64,000 nucleotides of DNA from Polyodon spathula (lineage: Eukaryota > Chordata > Actinopteri > Acipenseriformes > Polyodontidae): positions 63,964,678 through 64,028,677 of the forward strand of contig NC_054538.1 in assembly GCF_017654505.1 (NCBI RefSeq), read 5' to 3'. Both the position numbers and the translations under genes were made by a program. The notes beneath the pieces were generated by a model. It did not search any database, was not told the DNA's origin, and saw only the letters and a list, made by a program, of their open reading frames with translations. Position 1 is the stretch's first letter, and each line of letters opens with the position of its first letter. This document shows positions 38,112-45,230 of the stretch, piece after piece.

Positions 38112-41100
38112 TATCTCTCTTTGGTTTGTCTTTCATGTCACAATGGTGAAGATTTCTCTAAAACAGTATATTCCTCACTCCTTCCGAGTCACTTTGATCC
38201 TTATGCATTAAAAAAAGGGATGGTCTTTGCAGCAATTACTGTAACATTTACCATATTTTCAGTTGAGAAAAATTGGGCCATACTTTAAAAACTTCAAGAA
38301 CTGCTTTCTTTTTCAAGATTTCTCACCTTTGCTTTCCATGACCCAACCCATACCAACTATACAAAGCTTCCTCATAAAGGCGCCAACACTTAACAAGTTA
38401 ATTATGCAGTTCTGCATTTTCAATTTAAAGTGCACATTTTTAATAAATAAATATTGTAACCGCTGCACAAAAGTCAATTTTTAAAAAATATTTTATAAAA
38501 AGTACTACTCACGAACCTCTTGACCAAGAAGCATACACTTGCTAGTGACCAATTTGCAAATGGAAACTAGCTTGTTCTCCAGGCAACTGGTAATAGATAT
38601 TGAAATGAGAGTTCAGGAATACATTGCTTCCATTTGTAAAATGGATGCTTTCGAATTTGGGGGAAATCATTTAAATACATGCAAAGGTTACCCATAGGGA
38701 AAATGTTAGAACAGGAATAAATCTCCTTAAGAAATGTTTTTTTTTTTTAAATAATCAAATGTTATGCCATTTCTCCAAAATGTTAGGTTATTATCATAAC
38801 CCTGGTTCCCTGAAATATAAATGTAACCATGAACGTATGGGTATTTGTCTCCTAAAGACCCGGAAACCTGTGACGCAGTCATGGCCTGTCCTTGAGGGCA
38901 TAAAAATACTGCACTCACAGATCTGAGTTTGTCTTTCAAGCCTGCTACAATCATGGACGCAGCGACCTTGAAGGTTAATGGTTACATTTCTATTTCAGGG
39001 AACCAGAGGTTACATTCTCTTTCAAGTACCAAATGTTACCATTAACATATTGGTGAGTGTACCAAATGTGTCACAAGAATATTATTGCAGGATGACTAGA
39101 ACGTTACAAGGCTAAGGGTTAATTCATACTTCTGTCGCAAATGAATGCGATATGACAGGTGCAGACAGCTATAAAAGCTGTGCAGCTTCTCTGACCATGC
39201 AGCAAATGTTGACATTTTTCAACATTATCCGACCCAATGCGATTTCAGGTCGCAGACGCATGAAAAAAGACTGTACAACTTTCCAAGGAACGCACGTCGC
39301 AAGAGTGTAGATGACGCAATTCCGACCTGGGAACAAGTTATCAGCTTGTCTGCTCTCCATTTGGACAGCCACTGCTTAGACAGGGCTTGACCATGGGACC
39401 TAGCCCCATAGCAGACAAAATTGTCCAGACTGCCTCCAACTTTTTGTCCTGTTAAAAAACATCAGGGCTCGCACTGGGCAGAGAGTGTGGAGCTGCCGCT
39501 CTCTGACTGGAAAGGAGGTGGATTGAAAGCCTCCAATTCCAAAGACTGGTTGACGTGGACTGTCGAGATCGTCTTCGGCAAAAAGGCCTTAGTCCTGGCC
39601 TTTGTAAAAATTAAGCAGACTTTCGCTATTGAGAATGCCTGCATCTCACTCACCCGCTTTGCGAAGGTGATAGCGAGCAAGGCGGCTGCTTTAAATTATA
39701 CAAATTTCAGGGGCTCAAATAGAGGCTTCATAAATGCACTAATCACCACGTTTAGTCTCCAGTGAGAAACAATGTCTTCACAGGCACCCGAAGCCGCCGA
39801 GCCCCTTTCAAAAATTGCCTCGCCAGGACATCAGCTCCTGGGGAGACAATTTTGACATGGCAAGCTGAAATAGGTCCCCTGTGCTTGGCTGAGCAGGTCG
39901 CGGCACTTGGGCAGTCTCCATGGCTGGCCACTCAGGAACTTGCTCGCTATCACCTTCGCAAAGCAGGCATTCTCAAAAGTGAAACTGCTTAATTTTTTAC
40001 AGAGGCCAGGACAAAGGTTATGCTCTGCACCAACCCTGGCACATTTTCTCCAGACACAGCAGGAGCAGGGCAAGCAGTGGGAAGGCATATAACAGTTGCC
40101 AAGATACCTACTGCCAGCAGGTTCCAGAGGGGACAGTGGATTGATTCCTGGGAGGCAAAGAGATCTATCTCTGCTCTCCTGAACAACTTCCAAATGAGGC
40201 TCACTACCACGAGGTGAAGCCTCCACTCCGAGCCACTGGGGACTCTCCTTGAGAGGAGGTTTGCCACCCAGTTGGTCACCCCAGGCAGATGTACTGGCTG
40301 TAGTGACAGAAGGTTCTCGTATGCCCAGAGCAAAAGCTTGCAGGACACACAGTGGAGACTGGGCAAACTGAGGCCACCCTGGTGGTTGATGCAAGCCACC
40401 ATTGTTGTGTTGTCTATATGGACAAGGACAAGTCTCCCTCAAACCTTCTGCAAAAAATTCTGCACAGCCAGGAAAACTGCCTGCAGCACTAAAACACTGA
40501 TGTGAAGACCCTGCCAATGGGGGGTTCCCACACACCTTGCGCACACAGTGCCCCAGCCCAGCCTGGATGCGACCGTGGTTATGACCTCCCTTATGGTGAC
40601 ACTGCCTAGCACTACCCCTAGGCGTAGATGGGCAGGCTGTTTCCACCAAGAGAGCACCTTTAGACAGTAACGAGACACTCAATAGGCAGTCGCGGTTCAA
40701 TGCAGGCTGAAAAACCCAGGCTTGTAGAGATCACATGCACAGGTGACCCAATGGAAGGTATGGGAAGCTGCTGCCATCAAGCCCAGAAGATTCTGGAAGG
40801 TCACTACCATGAGCATTCTGTTGAGCTGAAAGCGCTCAAAAGAGGCAGCTCCGCATCTGATGGACTGGACAGCATAGCCTTGGAGTCCAAGCACACATCT
40901 TGATAGGAGGCTGCCTGAGAAGGTGAGTGCTGGCTCGTCGCCTGATTCACAGTAAGGCCAACCGTTGAAGGTGGCCTGTGACAAGTTCCAAGTTTGGCCT
41001 CTGCCCGTGCTGGAGACTGAGCACAAATGAGCCAGTCGTCCAGATAAACACTCTGATGCCTTTGAGTCTCAGTGGGGCCAGGATAGCTTCCATGAGCTAG

Positions 41101-43581
41101 AGAGAGATCAAATGCCAAGACACGGATCTCAAAGGCAAACTGCACTGGAAGTACCTGGAGTAGAACCCTTTCTTCAACTGGAGGGGGTCTATCATGTGAA
41201 TAATCAGCTTTTGTAGCAGAGCTGCTACCTCCTGAGAAACCACAGCACCGACCTGTGCGTCCGTGACTGATATTGTAGTCACGCCCCGAAAGGCAGGGGG
41301 ACCATGCTTGAACTGCAGTGAGCAGCCGATTTGAACGGTAGTAAGCACCCAGATGTCTGTGGTGCATTGACACAAATATCCAGATGGCTCCTTGAAAAGG
41401 GGCCCTGAGCATGGGACAGCAAACTTCTAGGGCTGTTGCTCAACTTGTGGCTTGGCCTCAAAAATCTGTCTGCACAGGGTGGCGGAACTTAAAGCCAGTT
41501 CTAAACCACCATTTTATGCAATTGAGGTGGTTGTATGCAGCACTTCGTACACCACAGGACCAAATGTATGCCCCGGTGTAAATCGGGGAGTCTAACAGCG
41601 ATGCCTTGTCCTCCCTGTCAGGCACGTGTGCCTGGGAAAGCCAAAGCTGTCTACATGCAGCCAGGTTCCTACCCACAGCCTGCCCGTTGAGTTTGGACAC
41701 ATGGAGCAGGTTCTTGTTAACCAGGTACAGCACACCCAACTCTTATGGAGAGAACCTTTGGTTTCCAGAAGGGACCTTAGCAAAATGGCTCTGGTAGGCT
41801 ACCGGGATGCTATTGTAATTGCCCAGTCTTGCAGCAAACACGCAGGCTGAATAGGTGCACTTGAGGATGACCTTAGAGACCTGGCACTGCTTGTCGGGGC
41901 AGGTAGCATCCTTGGACAGGAGCTCTAAATTAGGTGACTGACAAAGGCAGCAATAGAATCCGCCACTGGCAAAAATTACTCACAGATACTCCGCATCATG
42001 AACCCTATATAGGGTGTCCATCGAAAGTTTTTCTACAGTAATTCTGTAGGCACAGAGCCAAGGGGTGATGACACAGTCACAACTCTAACCGAGGGTGATG
42101 GGGAAGAGAGCCGAGCAGGAGTAATGGAAGCACAGTGCTCCGCAGAGCTGTGGGATAACTGTTTCTCAAGCTTGCACTTGGAGAAAGGTGCACAAAACTT
42201 GCAGAAGATGCAATTAGCCAGTGCCTCCTTGGTGTGCTCTGGCCCCAGGCAGGAAGAGCATCTGCTGCGCTTGTCCTCAATGGGCAGACTGGCCTTGCAT
42301 GTCTCGCAGGAAAAAAAAACAAACATAATGCAAGCAGCAAGCAATGCAGTGTACAGTATACAGCTGTTGCCTCAATCTACTCAGATATACCGACAGGGCA
42401 GGTACAGTACGGTACCGGGTGGGTGGCCTTGATACCAGTACATACAGGTTCATTGGTTCACACTCATCACTGGTGGCAGTATACAGGATACCCATCAGTA
42501 CAAGCCACTGGCAAAACCATTCAGTCAGTACTACACATGAGACCGAGGCAAGCCTGCTTGTTAGTAATGGTACTAACAGCATACGTAATGGTGATGCTAG
42601 TGGTCACCAAAATGGCAGCAAGATACTGTGAAAGAGATTGCAAGCAATCACAACCAAAGCTAGTATCTTGGTCCTGCGCAGTGCTGCTGAGCCCAGCTGC
42701 TTTTGATGCATGTATGCTACATCATGTTGCAGACAGCCTGCATGTAGTCTCTTTGAAAAAAAACTCAAACAAAATACAGTCATTTAACAATTACGTAAAA
42801 TATAAAACCGTCTTGTAATTTTAGCCAAAAAAGAGAAGTAAATAACTCCAGCCAGAGCTAGAGCACAAAGTCAACTGACTTATGTTGCTGGATCCCTGGG
42901 AAGGAGCGACTAGCCGCTGGCTTCACACAAGGAACAAGGCTGCATCGGGCGTAACAAAATTATTTCAGCAATTATTTTAATAGTACATAAAATTTGTGTA
43001 AAAACACAATAAATGCGAAATATATCCACAAAGTAACAAGTATTTATCTGAACAAGGCTCTCTGTCAGGTCAGCTCTTGAAAGGAAAAATGGCGCAGAGA
43101 TCTGGGAGTGCAATAATACTGCTTCTTGTTCTTAACAGGCATGCATGCTACAAAAATCCTTTAATCAAAGCAGTCACTACAGTTAACTGTATATGACACT
43201 ATTGCACTTGATCATCTTATTAATATGTTTACACTGTGGAAGGTTCAAGTTCAAGACACATAGTTATAAGGTGATTATCACAAAGGAAGTTTACCTCATG
43301 ACATGGACTTTGAAAACGGGAAGGTCTTGCGTAGTTAATTGCCACATGCATGTGACTTTAGCACAGAGATGCAAGCAAGACTGATCTGAAATGTGTACCT
43401 AGGCCTTTGCAATGGTGGCATTAGTCCCCTTACCTGCCAAGGCTTTGATACGGGATCGTTCAAAGAGCCGGGCAGAGCTGTTCTCATTGTCCCACTCGTC
43501 TGCGTCCCAACGGTTGTTGACGTCGCTATACTGATGTTGAATCTCCATATGGTCTAATTCTGTCGCTACTGCTGATGTCAT
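2162..43581 (-). CDS. sptbn1: beta-II spectrin (non-erythrocytic), 5' half of a multi-exon gene
   Basis: Beta-spectrin pairs with alpha-spectrin and crosslinks actin beneath membranes. Spliced canonical coding sequence, read on the minus strand: 43581-43434, 13961-13810, 10937-10764, 10281-10190, 9886-9806, 9575-9460, 9323-9211, 9000-8813, 8286-8169, 7766-7608, 7104-6802, 4484-4331, 3423-2553, 2299-2162. That is 2807 nt, 935 full codons plus two bases of an Arg codon. Every junction keeps frame and shows AG/GT. Residues about 54-158 are CH1, about 173-278 CH2, and spectrin repeats start near 303; repeats 1-5 and most of 6 are present. The protein matches mammalian SPTBN1 almost residue for residue as I remember it, including the N-terminal SDVNNRWD and [12 protein letters not shown] segments, so SPTBN1 is preferred to SPTBN2, SPTBN4 or SPTB. 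The remaining repeats, ankyrin-binding region and PH domain lie beyond the left edge. No stop or frameshift was seen. Confidence 0.96.
2553..3423 (-). CDS. sptbn1: coding exon 13: spectrin repeats 3-6 (residues 600-890)
   Basis: 871 nt, the largest exon here. The acceptor is CTTACAG|GTTAC and the donor CACAG|GTAGAA. It encodes [20 protein letters not shown] through [11 protein letters not shown]. Repeats carry the conserved [19 protein letters not shown] and DAWMLD-like segments (here DTWMLDVL), ending in [12 protein letters not shown] of repeat 6. No internal stop. Confidence 0.97.
3424..4330. other. intron 12-13, nothing recognised
   Basis: AT-rich intronic sequence between exons 12 and 13 with no identifiable repeat or additional exon. 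Confidence 0.6.
4331..4484 (-). CDS. sptbn1: coding exon 12: spectrin repeat 3 (residues 549-600)
   Basis: 154 nt. The acceptor is CTCCACAG|GTC and the donor GAGAAG|GTAAAA. It encodes [20 protein letters not shown] through [11 protein letters not shown]. The other end of the piggyBac element lies about 60 bp upstream of the acceptor. Confidence 0.96.
5236..6219 (-). pseudogene. piggyBac transposase remnants
   Basis: Read on the minus strand. About 6219-5930 is an acidic Ser/Asp-rich N-terminal region ([20 protein letters not shown]). 5776-5490 gives [20 protein letters not shown], then [19 protein letters not shown] and YWSTNP-like [13 protein letters not shown], the start of the DDE domain. 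About 5355-5236 encodes a C-terminal Cys-rich domain ([20 protein letters not shown] then QPALCL, a stop and KYHT). Only about 100 bp separate the DDE start from the Cys-rich region, so the catalytic core is deleted. Several frames and stops confirm that it is dead. Confidence 0.8.
6673..6693. repeat. 21-bp palindrome at piggyBac terminus
   Basis: Two perfectly complementary 10-bp arms (AGGATGTACC / GGTACATCCT) around a single A. A related partial copy (AGGACGTACCGGGTAC) lies at about 6719-6734. Subterminal inverted repeats like these are typical transposase-binding regions of piggyBac elements; that function is inferred here. Confidence 0.8.
6802..7104 (-). CDS. sptbn1: coding exon 11: spectrin repeat 2 and start of 3 (residues 448-548)
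   Basis: 303 nt, phase 0. The acceptor is TCTGCAG|GAC and the donor ATGAAG|GTAATA. It encodes [20 protein letters not shown] through [11 protein letters not shown]. The helical repeat motifs AYEERVEAV and [10 protein letters not shown] are intact. A piggyBac element begins 47 bp past the donor. Confidence 0.97.
7105..7607. other. intron 10-11, nothing recognised
   Basis: 503 bp of AT-rich intron with a T/C homopolymer at about 7440-7456. No repeat family recognised. Confidence 0.6.
7608..7766 (-). CDS. sptbn1: coding exon 10: spectrin repeats 1-2 (residues 395-447)
   Basis: 159 nt, phase 0 at both ends. The acceptor is CTCACAG|ACC and the donor TCACAG|GTAGGG. It encodes [20 protein letters not shown] through ENQRLVSQ, the junction helix of repeat 1 into repeat 2. 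The first residue is Thr where mammals have Ala. Confidence 0.96.
7767..8168. other. intron 9-10, nothing recognised
   Basis: 402 bp of intron between exons 9 and 10. No feature recognised. Confidence 0.6.
8169..8286 (-). CDS. sptbn1: coding exon 9: spectrin repeat 1 (residues 355-394)
   Basis: 118 nt. The acceptor is TTTTAG|GTTTAC and the donor AACAAG|GTGAGT. It encodes [20 protein letters not shown] through KLISDINK. The Lys codon is split across the exon 8/9 junction. It shows high identity to mammalian SPTBN1 as recalled. Confidence 0.96.
8287..8812. other. intron 8-9 with imperfect TG repeat
   Basis: 526 bp intron. An imperfect (TG)n tract with interruptions lies at about 8474-8516. 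No exon or transposon recognised. Confidence 0.6.
8813..9000 (-). CDS. sptbn1: coding exon 8: spectrin repeat 1 (residues 293-355)
   Basis: 188 nt. The acceptor is GAAACAG|GTG and the donor CCTAA|GTAAGT. It encodes [20 protein letters not shown] through YRTVEKPPK. The regularly spaced Leu/Ile and WIEQT segment are the first helix of a triple-helical spectrin repeat. Confidence 0.96.
9211..9323 (-). CDS. sptbn1: coding exon 7: end of CH2 (residues 255-292)
   Basis: 113 nt. The acceptor is TTTCAAG|ATA and the donor GGAAAG|GTGACC. It encodes [20 protein letters not shown] through KRIGK, the last CH2 helix ([19 protein letters not shown]), followed by the helix entering the first spectrin repeat. 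Confidence 0.96.
9460..9575 (-). CDS. sptbn1: coding exon 6: CH2 (residues 217-255)
   Basis: 116 nt. The acceptor is CCCAG|GCC. It encodes [20 protein letters not shown] and [18 protein letters not shown]. The donor is CAGAAG|GTTGGG, a GT with a weak downstream match (no A at +3 or +4). The reading frame into exon 7 and the conserved DPED junction make the site convincing all the same. Confidence 0.95.
9806..9886 (-). CDS. sptbn1: coding exon 5: CH2 (residues 189-216)
   Basis: 81 nt. The acceptor is TTCAG|CTAT and the donor CATAG|GTAGGT. It encodes [19 protein letters not shown] and NALIHKHR, the conserved [24 protein letters not shown] signature of CH2. Here a Cys replaces the Ser I expect from mammals. 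Confidence 0.96.
   Translation of the reverse strand, partial: LSKCQHTQLHHLLERRHGFQRAYSQT
10190..10281 (-). CDS. sptbn1: coding exon 4: linker and start of CH2 (residues 159-189)
   Basis: 92 nt. The acceptor is TCTAG|ATT and the donor GCTGG|GTGAGA. It encodes [20 protein letters not shown] and [11 protein letters not shown]. The [18 protein letters not shown] stretch is the typical inter-CH linker and first CH2 helix of beta-spectrins. It ends in phase 2. Confidence 0.96.
10764..10937 (-). CDS. sptbn1: coding exon 3: rest of CH1 (residues 101-158)
   Basis: 174 nt in phase 0. The acceptor is CTCGCAG|CCC and the donor TTCCAG|GTA. It encodes [20 protein letters not shown] through [11 protein letters not shown], the C-terminal half of CH1. 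The donor is followed by a run of A on the minus strand (T-run 10750-10760 on plus). No changes to conserved hydrophobic core positions are apparent. Confidence 0.97.
10938..13809. other. intron 2-3, nothing recognised
   Basis: 2.9 kb AT-rich intron between the two CH1 exons. Open frames here (12496-12783 and 11829-12155, for example) show no recognisable protein similarity and look like chance. Confidence 0.6.
13810..13961 (-). CDS. sptbn1: coding exon 2: start of CH1 (residues 50-100)
   Basis: The acceptor is CAACAG|AC at 13961 and the donor CTT|GTAAGT at 13810. The 152 nt encode [19 protein letters not shown] through [10 protein letters not shown], the first half of the first calponin-homology domain, including the conserved FTKWVNSHL helix and DLRDGRML. 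This is the common exon joined by both 1a and 1b. It lies 16.4 kb from 1b and 29.5 kb from 1a. Confidence 0.97.
16636..16865 (+). repeat. degenerate tandem repeat, about 3 units of 70-81 bp
   Basis: Units begin near 16667, 16737 and 16818, each with a CTGTTCYGTYTCYGACTSRG-type start followed by GAATYGCTG. A partial unit starts near 16638 (GGTTCCATCTTTGACTCGG). Later parts of the units share GAGTCGC. It is clearly more GC-rich than the surrounding intron. The origin is unknown: a minisatellite or a fragment of a repeat-bearing transposon. Confidence 0.7.
21698..21758 (+). repeat. (AAT)n microsatellite
   Basis: About 20 perfect AAT units in intron 1b-2. A short (ATTT)n tract follows at about 21805-21830. 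Confidence 0.95.
29202..29281. repeat. (TA)n microsatellite
   Basis: About 40 uninterrupted TA units, self-complementary and open in both frames, which explains the Tyr-Ile repeat open frames on both strands. Confidence 0.97.
30348..30492 (-). CDS. sptbn1: coding exon 1b: alternative SPTBN1 first exon (short-isoform N-terminus)
   Basis: An ATG at 30492 opens 48 codons beginning [15 protein letters not shown] and ending [13 protein letters not shown]. One base then precedes a CAAG|GTAAG donor at 30348/30347. From memory, human SPTBN1 isoform 2 starts MELQRTSSISGPLSP and ends [14 protein letters not shown] before DEREAV, so this is its orthologous alternative first exon. It is phase 1, exactly like exon 1a, and can join exon 2 at 13961 in frame. 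An in-frame TGA lies 21 nt upstream, which supports this start. The middle (residues about 15-28: Gly, Leu, Ser and Pro) is longer than the human version, apparently from duplication of a 12-bp unit. Use of this exon would swap the tail before CH1 without changing the actin-binding domain. Confidence 0.9.
30524..30560 (-). promoter_or_regulatory. candidate splice acceptor upstream of exon 1b
   Basis: On the minus strand a long C/T tract (CTTCTCCCCCCC followed by T-rich sequence) ends in TTTTCAAG at 30524, 31 nt before the exon 1b ATG. This looks like a branch/pyrimidine tract plus AG, so exon 1b may be joined to a non-coding leader exon further upstream. Transcription could equally start within this region. 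I cannot locate the leader exon or a TATA box with confidence. Confidence 0.4.
30561..35510. other. intron 1a-1b, region upstream of exon 1b; no gene recognised
   Basis: Any promoter or leader exon for the short isoform should lie within the first part of this stretch. About 30960-31080 is relatively rich in GGAGGAGGAG and contains TGACATCA-like and TATA-like (CTAAATACATA, minus strand) sequences, but nothing decisive. The remainder is AT-rich with no identified repeat. Confidence 0.45.
35515..35553 (+). repeat. 23-bp G run followed by A run
   Basis: Uninterrupted G at 35515-35537, then TT and 14 A (35540-35553). Possible intramolecular G-quadruplex former on the plus strand, or a sequencing/assembly-sensitive homopolymer. 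Confidence 0.9.
35683..35815. mobile_element. pogo/Tigger-like MITE candidate
   Basis: The left end is TA followed by CAGTACTCCC, with CCTTACGAAAC inside. The right end read inwards is TA then CAGCGGTTCCTCGTTATAAG and GAAAC. Inverted CAG ends, TA flanks and the CCTCGTTATAAG motif are typical of pogo/Tigger MITEs. Ends match only partly, so the family is tentative. Confidence 0.4.
36104..36145 (+). repeat. poly(A) tract, 42 bp
   Basis: A 42-bp uninterrupted A run. No retroposon body was identified immediately 5' of it. Confidence 0.9.
36955..37354 (+). mobile_element. tRNA-derived SINE with perfect 14-bp target duplication
   Basis: The tRNA-like head contains an A-box-like stretch at about 36965-36979 (AAGTAGCGCATCCGG) and a B-box-like stretch at about 37029-37042 (GGCAGTTTGAAGCC), about 60 bp apart. 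A GC-rich body follows, with a short tail (GGGGAGAAAATAAG). The element is flanked by AAAAAAATACAGTA at 36941-36954 and again at 37355-37368. The sequence resembles, from memory, a SINE abundant in sturgeon/paddlefish sequences. Open frames over it are incidental. Confidence 0.85.
38027..38114. repeat. (TA)n microsatellite
   Basis: About 43 TA units with one interruption near 38104, in intron 1a-1b. Confidence 0.96.
38801..39009. repeat. DIRS inverted terminal repeat plus internal complementary region
   Basis: 38801-38829 and 38979-39007 form an inverted pair of about 29 bp (ends CCTGGTTCCCTGAAATATAA and TTTCAGGGAACCAG), nearly perfect, with about 149 bp between them. The outer arm is the element's 3' terminus. 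The inner arm, followed by AGGTTACATTCTCTTTCAAG, looks like the internal complementary region that DIRS elements are thought to use for circularisation. Confidence 0.75.
39170..39765 (-). pseudogene. DIRS tyrosine recombinase catalytic domain
   Basis: Minus strand 39680-39462 reads [20 protein letters not shown], then [29 protein letters not shown] and LSAQC, the catalytic-domain block around the first Arg (AKRVSEM). Further downstream, in another frame, degraded SKQWLSKW (about 39380) and [15 protein letters not shown] segments mark the distal part. I could not place the HxxR and Tyr residues with confidence. Confidence 0.75.
39990..40402 (-). pseudogene. DIRS RNase H region
   Basis: Minus-strand frame with [46 protein letters not shown] and [12 protein letters not shown] in order. 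This series is diagnostic of the RNase H and following linker of DIRS-type polyproteins. The YR domain follows downstream in a shifted frame. Confidence 0.78.
40804..41412 (-). pseudogene. DIRS reverse transcriptase
   Basis: Retains the catalytic-site box [12 protein letters not shown] (YxDD) near 41050-41015, with an upstream [13 protein letters not shown] segment that corresponds to the RVLPFGLSLAP motif of DIRS RTs. Upstream portions are split over other frames ([15 protein letters not shown] and similar), so frameshifts have occurred. Not functional. Confidence 0.75.
42033..42344 (-). pseudogene. DIRS Gag-like Cys-rich region
   Basis: Minus-strand open frame with paired cysteines and a histidine ([30 protein letters not shown]) followed by a Ser/Pro-rich stretch. 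The C-x2-C ... C-x2-C-x4-H arrangement is typical of the N-terminal region of fish DIRS Gag proteins. Only part of the protein is visible. Confidence 0.65.
43434..43581 (-). CDS. sptbn1: coding exon 1a: canonical SPTBN1 N-terminus (residues 1-49)
   Basis: The ATG at 43581 has A at -3 and an in-frame TGA upstream at about 43623. The exon encodes 49 residues beginning [10 protein letters not shown] and ending SRIKALA, followed by one base of the next codon (phase 1). The donor reads CAG|GTAAGG at 43434/43433. It joins exon 2 at 13961, where the split G|AC codon restores Asp of DEREAV. This tail precedes CH1 and is the usual start of the long beta-II spectrin isoform. Confidence 0.96.
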
Positions 43582-43630
43582 GCTGACCCTTAAGAATCGC
43601 TCCTCTTCATCAGCTTCTTTTCATGAAGCC
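43582..43630 (-). promoter_or_regulatory. 5' UTR portion of exon 1a with two overlapping short uORFs
   Basis: A T-rich tract ending in AAATCAG (43633-43631) is a likely splice acceptor, so the exon probably starts at 43630, with a 5' non-coding exon further upstream. The 49-nt leader holds two short uORFs: ATG at 43624 (four codons, stop TGA) and ATG at 43610 (six codons, stop TAA ending at 43590). The stop of the first and the start of the second share one base (TGATG). Both upstream ATGs have pyrimidines at -3. The acceptor is inferred; the uORFs are read directly. Confidence 0.6.
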
Positions 43631-43774
43631 CTGATTTAAAAAATAAAATAAAAAAAGTTATTATTTCATAACTTTAACGTTCTGTAAAAAACCAAAAAAA
43701 AAAACATAACTTCAAAATTAATGTACTGTTATATTTGAATTAATAAAAAGCTACTGTTGCAGTTCTTTATTTTA

Positions 43775-45230
43775 CAGTTCGCAGACAAAGTATTAGCACC
43801 CTACACGTAATACAAGGCAATTCAAGGAAACATGGTAAATACAAGCATTTAGTAAACATTAGCCACAAATGACCGACAAAGACTAAAATACACAATTTCT
43901 GGCAGTTTAACAAAAAAACAAACCAAAAAACACACTTATGAACCTCGAGTATGTGTCTATGACAAATATATTGGCACCCCTGCTTTAGTATTTAGTGTGT
44001 CCTCCTTTTACTTTTATTATGACTTTCCAACGTTTAGGATCATTCTTAACCAATATATTATATTGTGTTGATGACACCTGGGCCTATTCTGTCTTGCATA
44101 TTTCACTCAGCTCAGACAGATTGGATACACAGTGCTTGGCTACAGGTTTTTTTTAAATCAGTCCAAACATTTCTATTGGATTGAGATCTGGCAATTAAGA
44201 AGGCCATTCCAGAACTTTTATCTTCGTTTTCTTCAAGAATTCCAGAGCTGACTTAACCGTACGCTTTTGCAGACAGTTTATCTTTCAACACAACTACTCA
44301 AAATCAGCCAACTAGCAGATGGTATCATTGCACTTTGTAGAATGTTTTAATACGTGACCGTGTTCATTCGATTTTCAATTACATCAAGTTCCTGATCACC
44401 CCCATATCATGCTTGAGCCACCTCCATGTTTAACTATAGGCACAAGGTTTTCGTCATTGAATGCTTTCCCTTTTTTCTCCAAACATACTGTGGTCCATTT
44501 TTGTGGAACTCGGACCAGAGCATTTTGTTGAAATATGCTTGATATTCCTGTTCATATTTCTTGGCTCATTTAACACAGTTTAACAGGGTTTTTTTTTTGG
44601 TTTTTTTTGTTTGTTTTTTAAGTGGTTTGTGGTTATGTTGTGTATACAGCAGAGTTATTTGTAAAATTCTTTCATATTATGACCGATGCTTCTACATCTT
44701 TTTTAGCTGCTCAGACAATTCTCTTACCTATTGTACCCATACTATTCTGTAGATGCCCACTTCTTTTAATCATTTCAGTTGAATTTGTTCTGTGGTACTT
44801 CCTGATTATTGTTCAGAATGTGAATTTTGGTATTCTATATTTCTCTGAAGCTATTCTGTACCCATTTCCTTTGTAGTTTACTGCCAGTGCTCTTCTCAAA
44901 ACATGACTCCAACTCCTTTGACTTGACCATCATCTGGTGTGTTGCCAAAACGTTTAACAGATGTTGGAAAATAATTCCTGCTTTCTGTCTATTGACTTTA
45001 TAATGCAGATTAGTTACTGTGTTATGGTTTTCAATCAACATATTTAATTGGTTCTATTACATTTTTTACAGACTTAATGTAAAAAGGTGCCAATACTTTT
45101 GTGATGAATATCTGAAATTTCCTAATGCTTTTAATTATAATTTTTTTTAGCTTGTTTATTAAGACTACCAGAAATTAGGCATTATTGTCTGATATCCACA
45201 TTTAATGCATCAGGTACAGTACTATAGAAC
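43775..45230 (-). mobile_element. Tc1-like DNA transposon with IR/DR ends
   Basis: The left end is TA then CAGTTCGCAGACAAAG. The outer direct repeat at 43781-43802 (GCAGACAAAGTATTAGCACC) recurs as an inner copy at 43961-43980 (GACAAATATATTGGCACCCC). On the other side the inverted inner repeat is at 45086-45106 (GGTGCCAATACTTTTGTGATG), and matching internal TIR sequence (AATTTCTGG / CCAGAAATT) lies near 43901 and 45167. The right outer repeat is degraded, so the right boundary is approximate. Two repeats per TIR is the IR/DR layout of vertebrate Tc1 elements. The left end lies about 145 bp upstream of the exon 1a acceptor. Confidence 0.8.
44170..44931 (-). pseudogene. Tc1-like transposase remnant
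   Basis: Minus strand: a start-like MVKSKELES near 44929, LWSEFHKNGPQYVWRKKGKA and KHGGGSSMIWG at about 44515-44405, and VLEWPS, a stop, then LPDLNPIEMF at about 44222-44172. The last contains the DLNPIE motif with the third catalytic acid of DD34E transposases. The segment that should hold the second catalytic Asp (FQQDND-type) is missing, and there are stops and frameshifts, so it is inactive. Confidence 0.75.

Larger units (their letters stand above)
38800..43120 (-). mobile_element. DIRS-type tyrosine-recombinase retrotransposon, near full length but decayed
   Basis: Minus-strand order: 5' terminal region (about 43120-42857), Gag-like Cys-rich region (42344-42033), reverse transcriptase (about 41412-40804), RNase H (about 40400-39990), tyrosine recombinase (about 39760-39170), 3' terminal repeat (about 38942-38801). 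There are no long direct repeats; instead the ends are inverted relative to each other, and an internal complementary segment sits next to the 3' end. This fits DIRS1-like rather than Ngaro elements. Frameshifts and stops break every frame. The 5' terminal repeat appears truncated compared with the copy at 1-1163. Confidence 0.88.
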
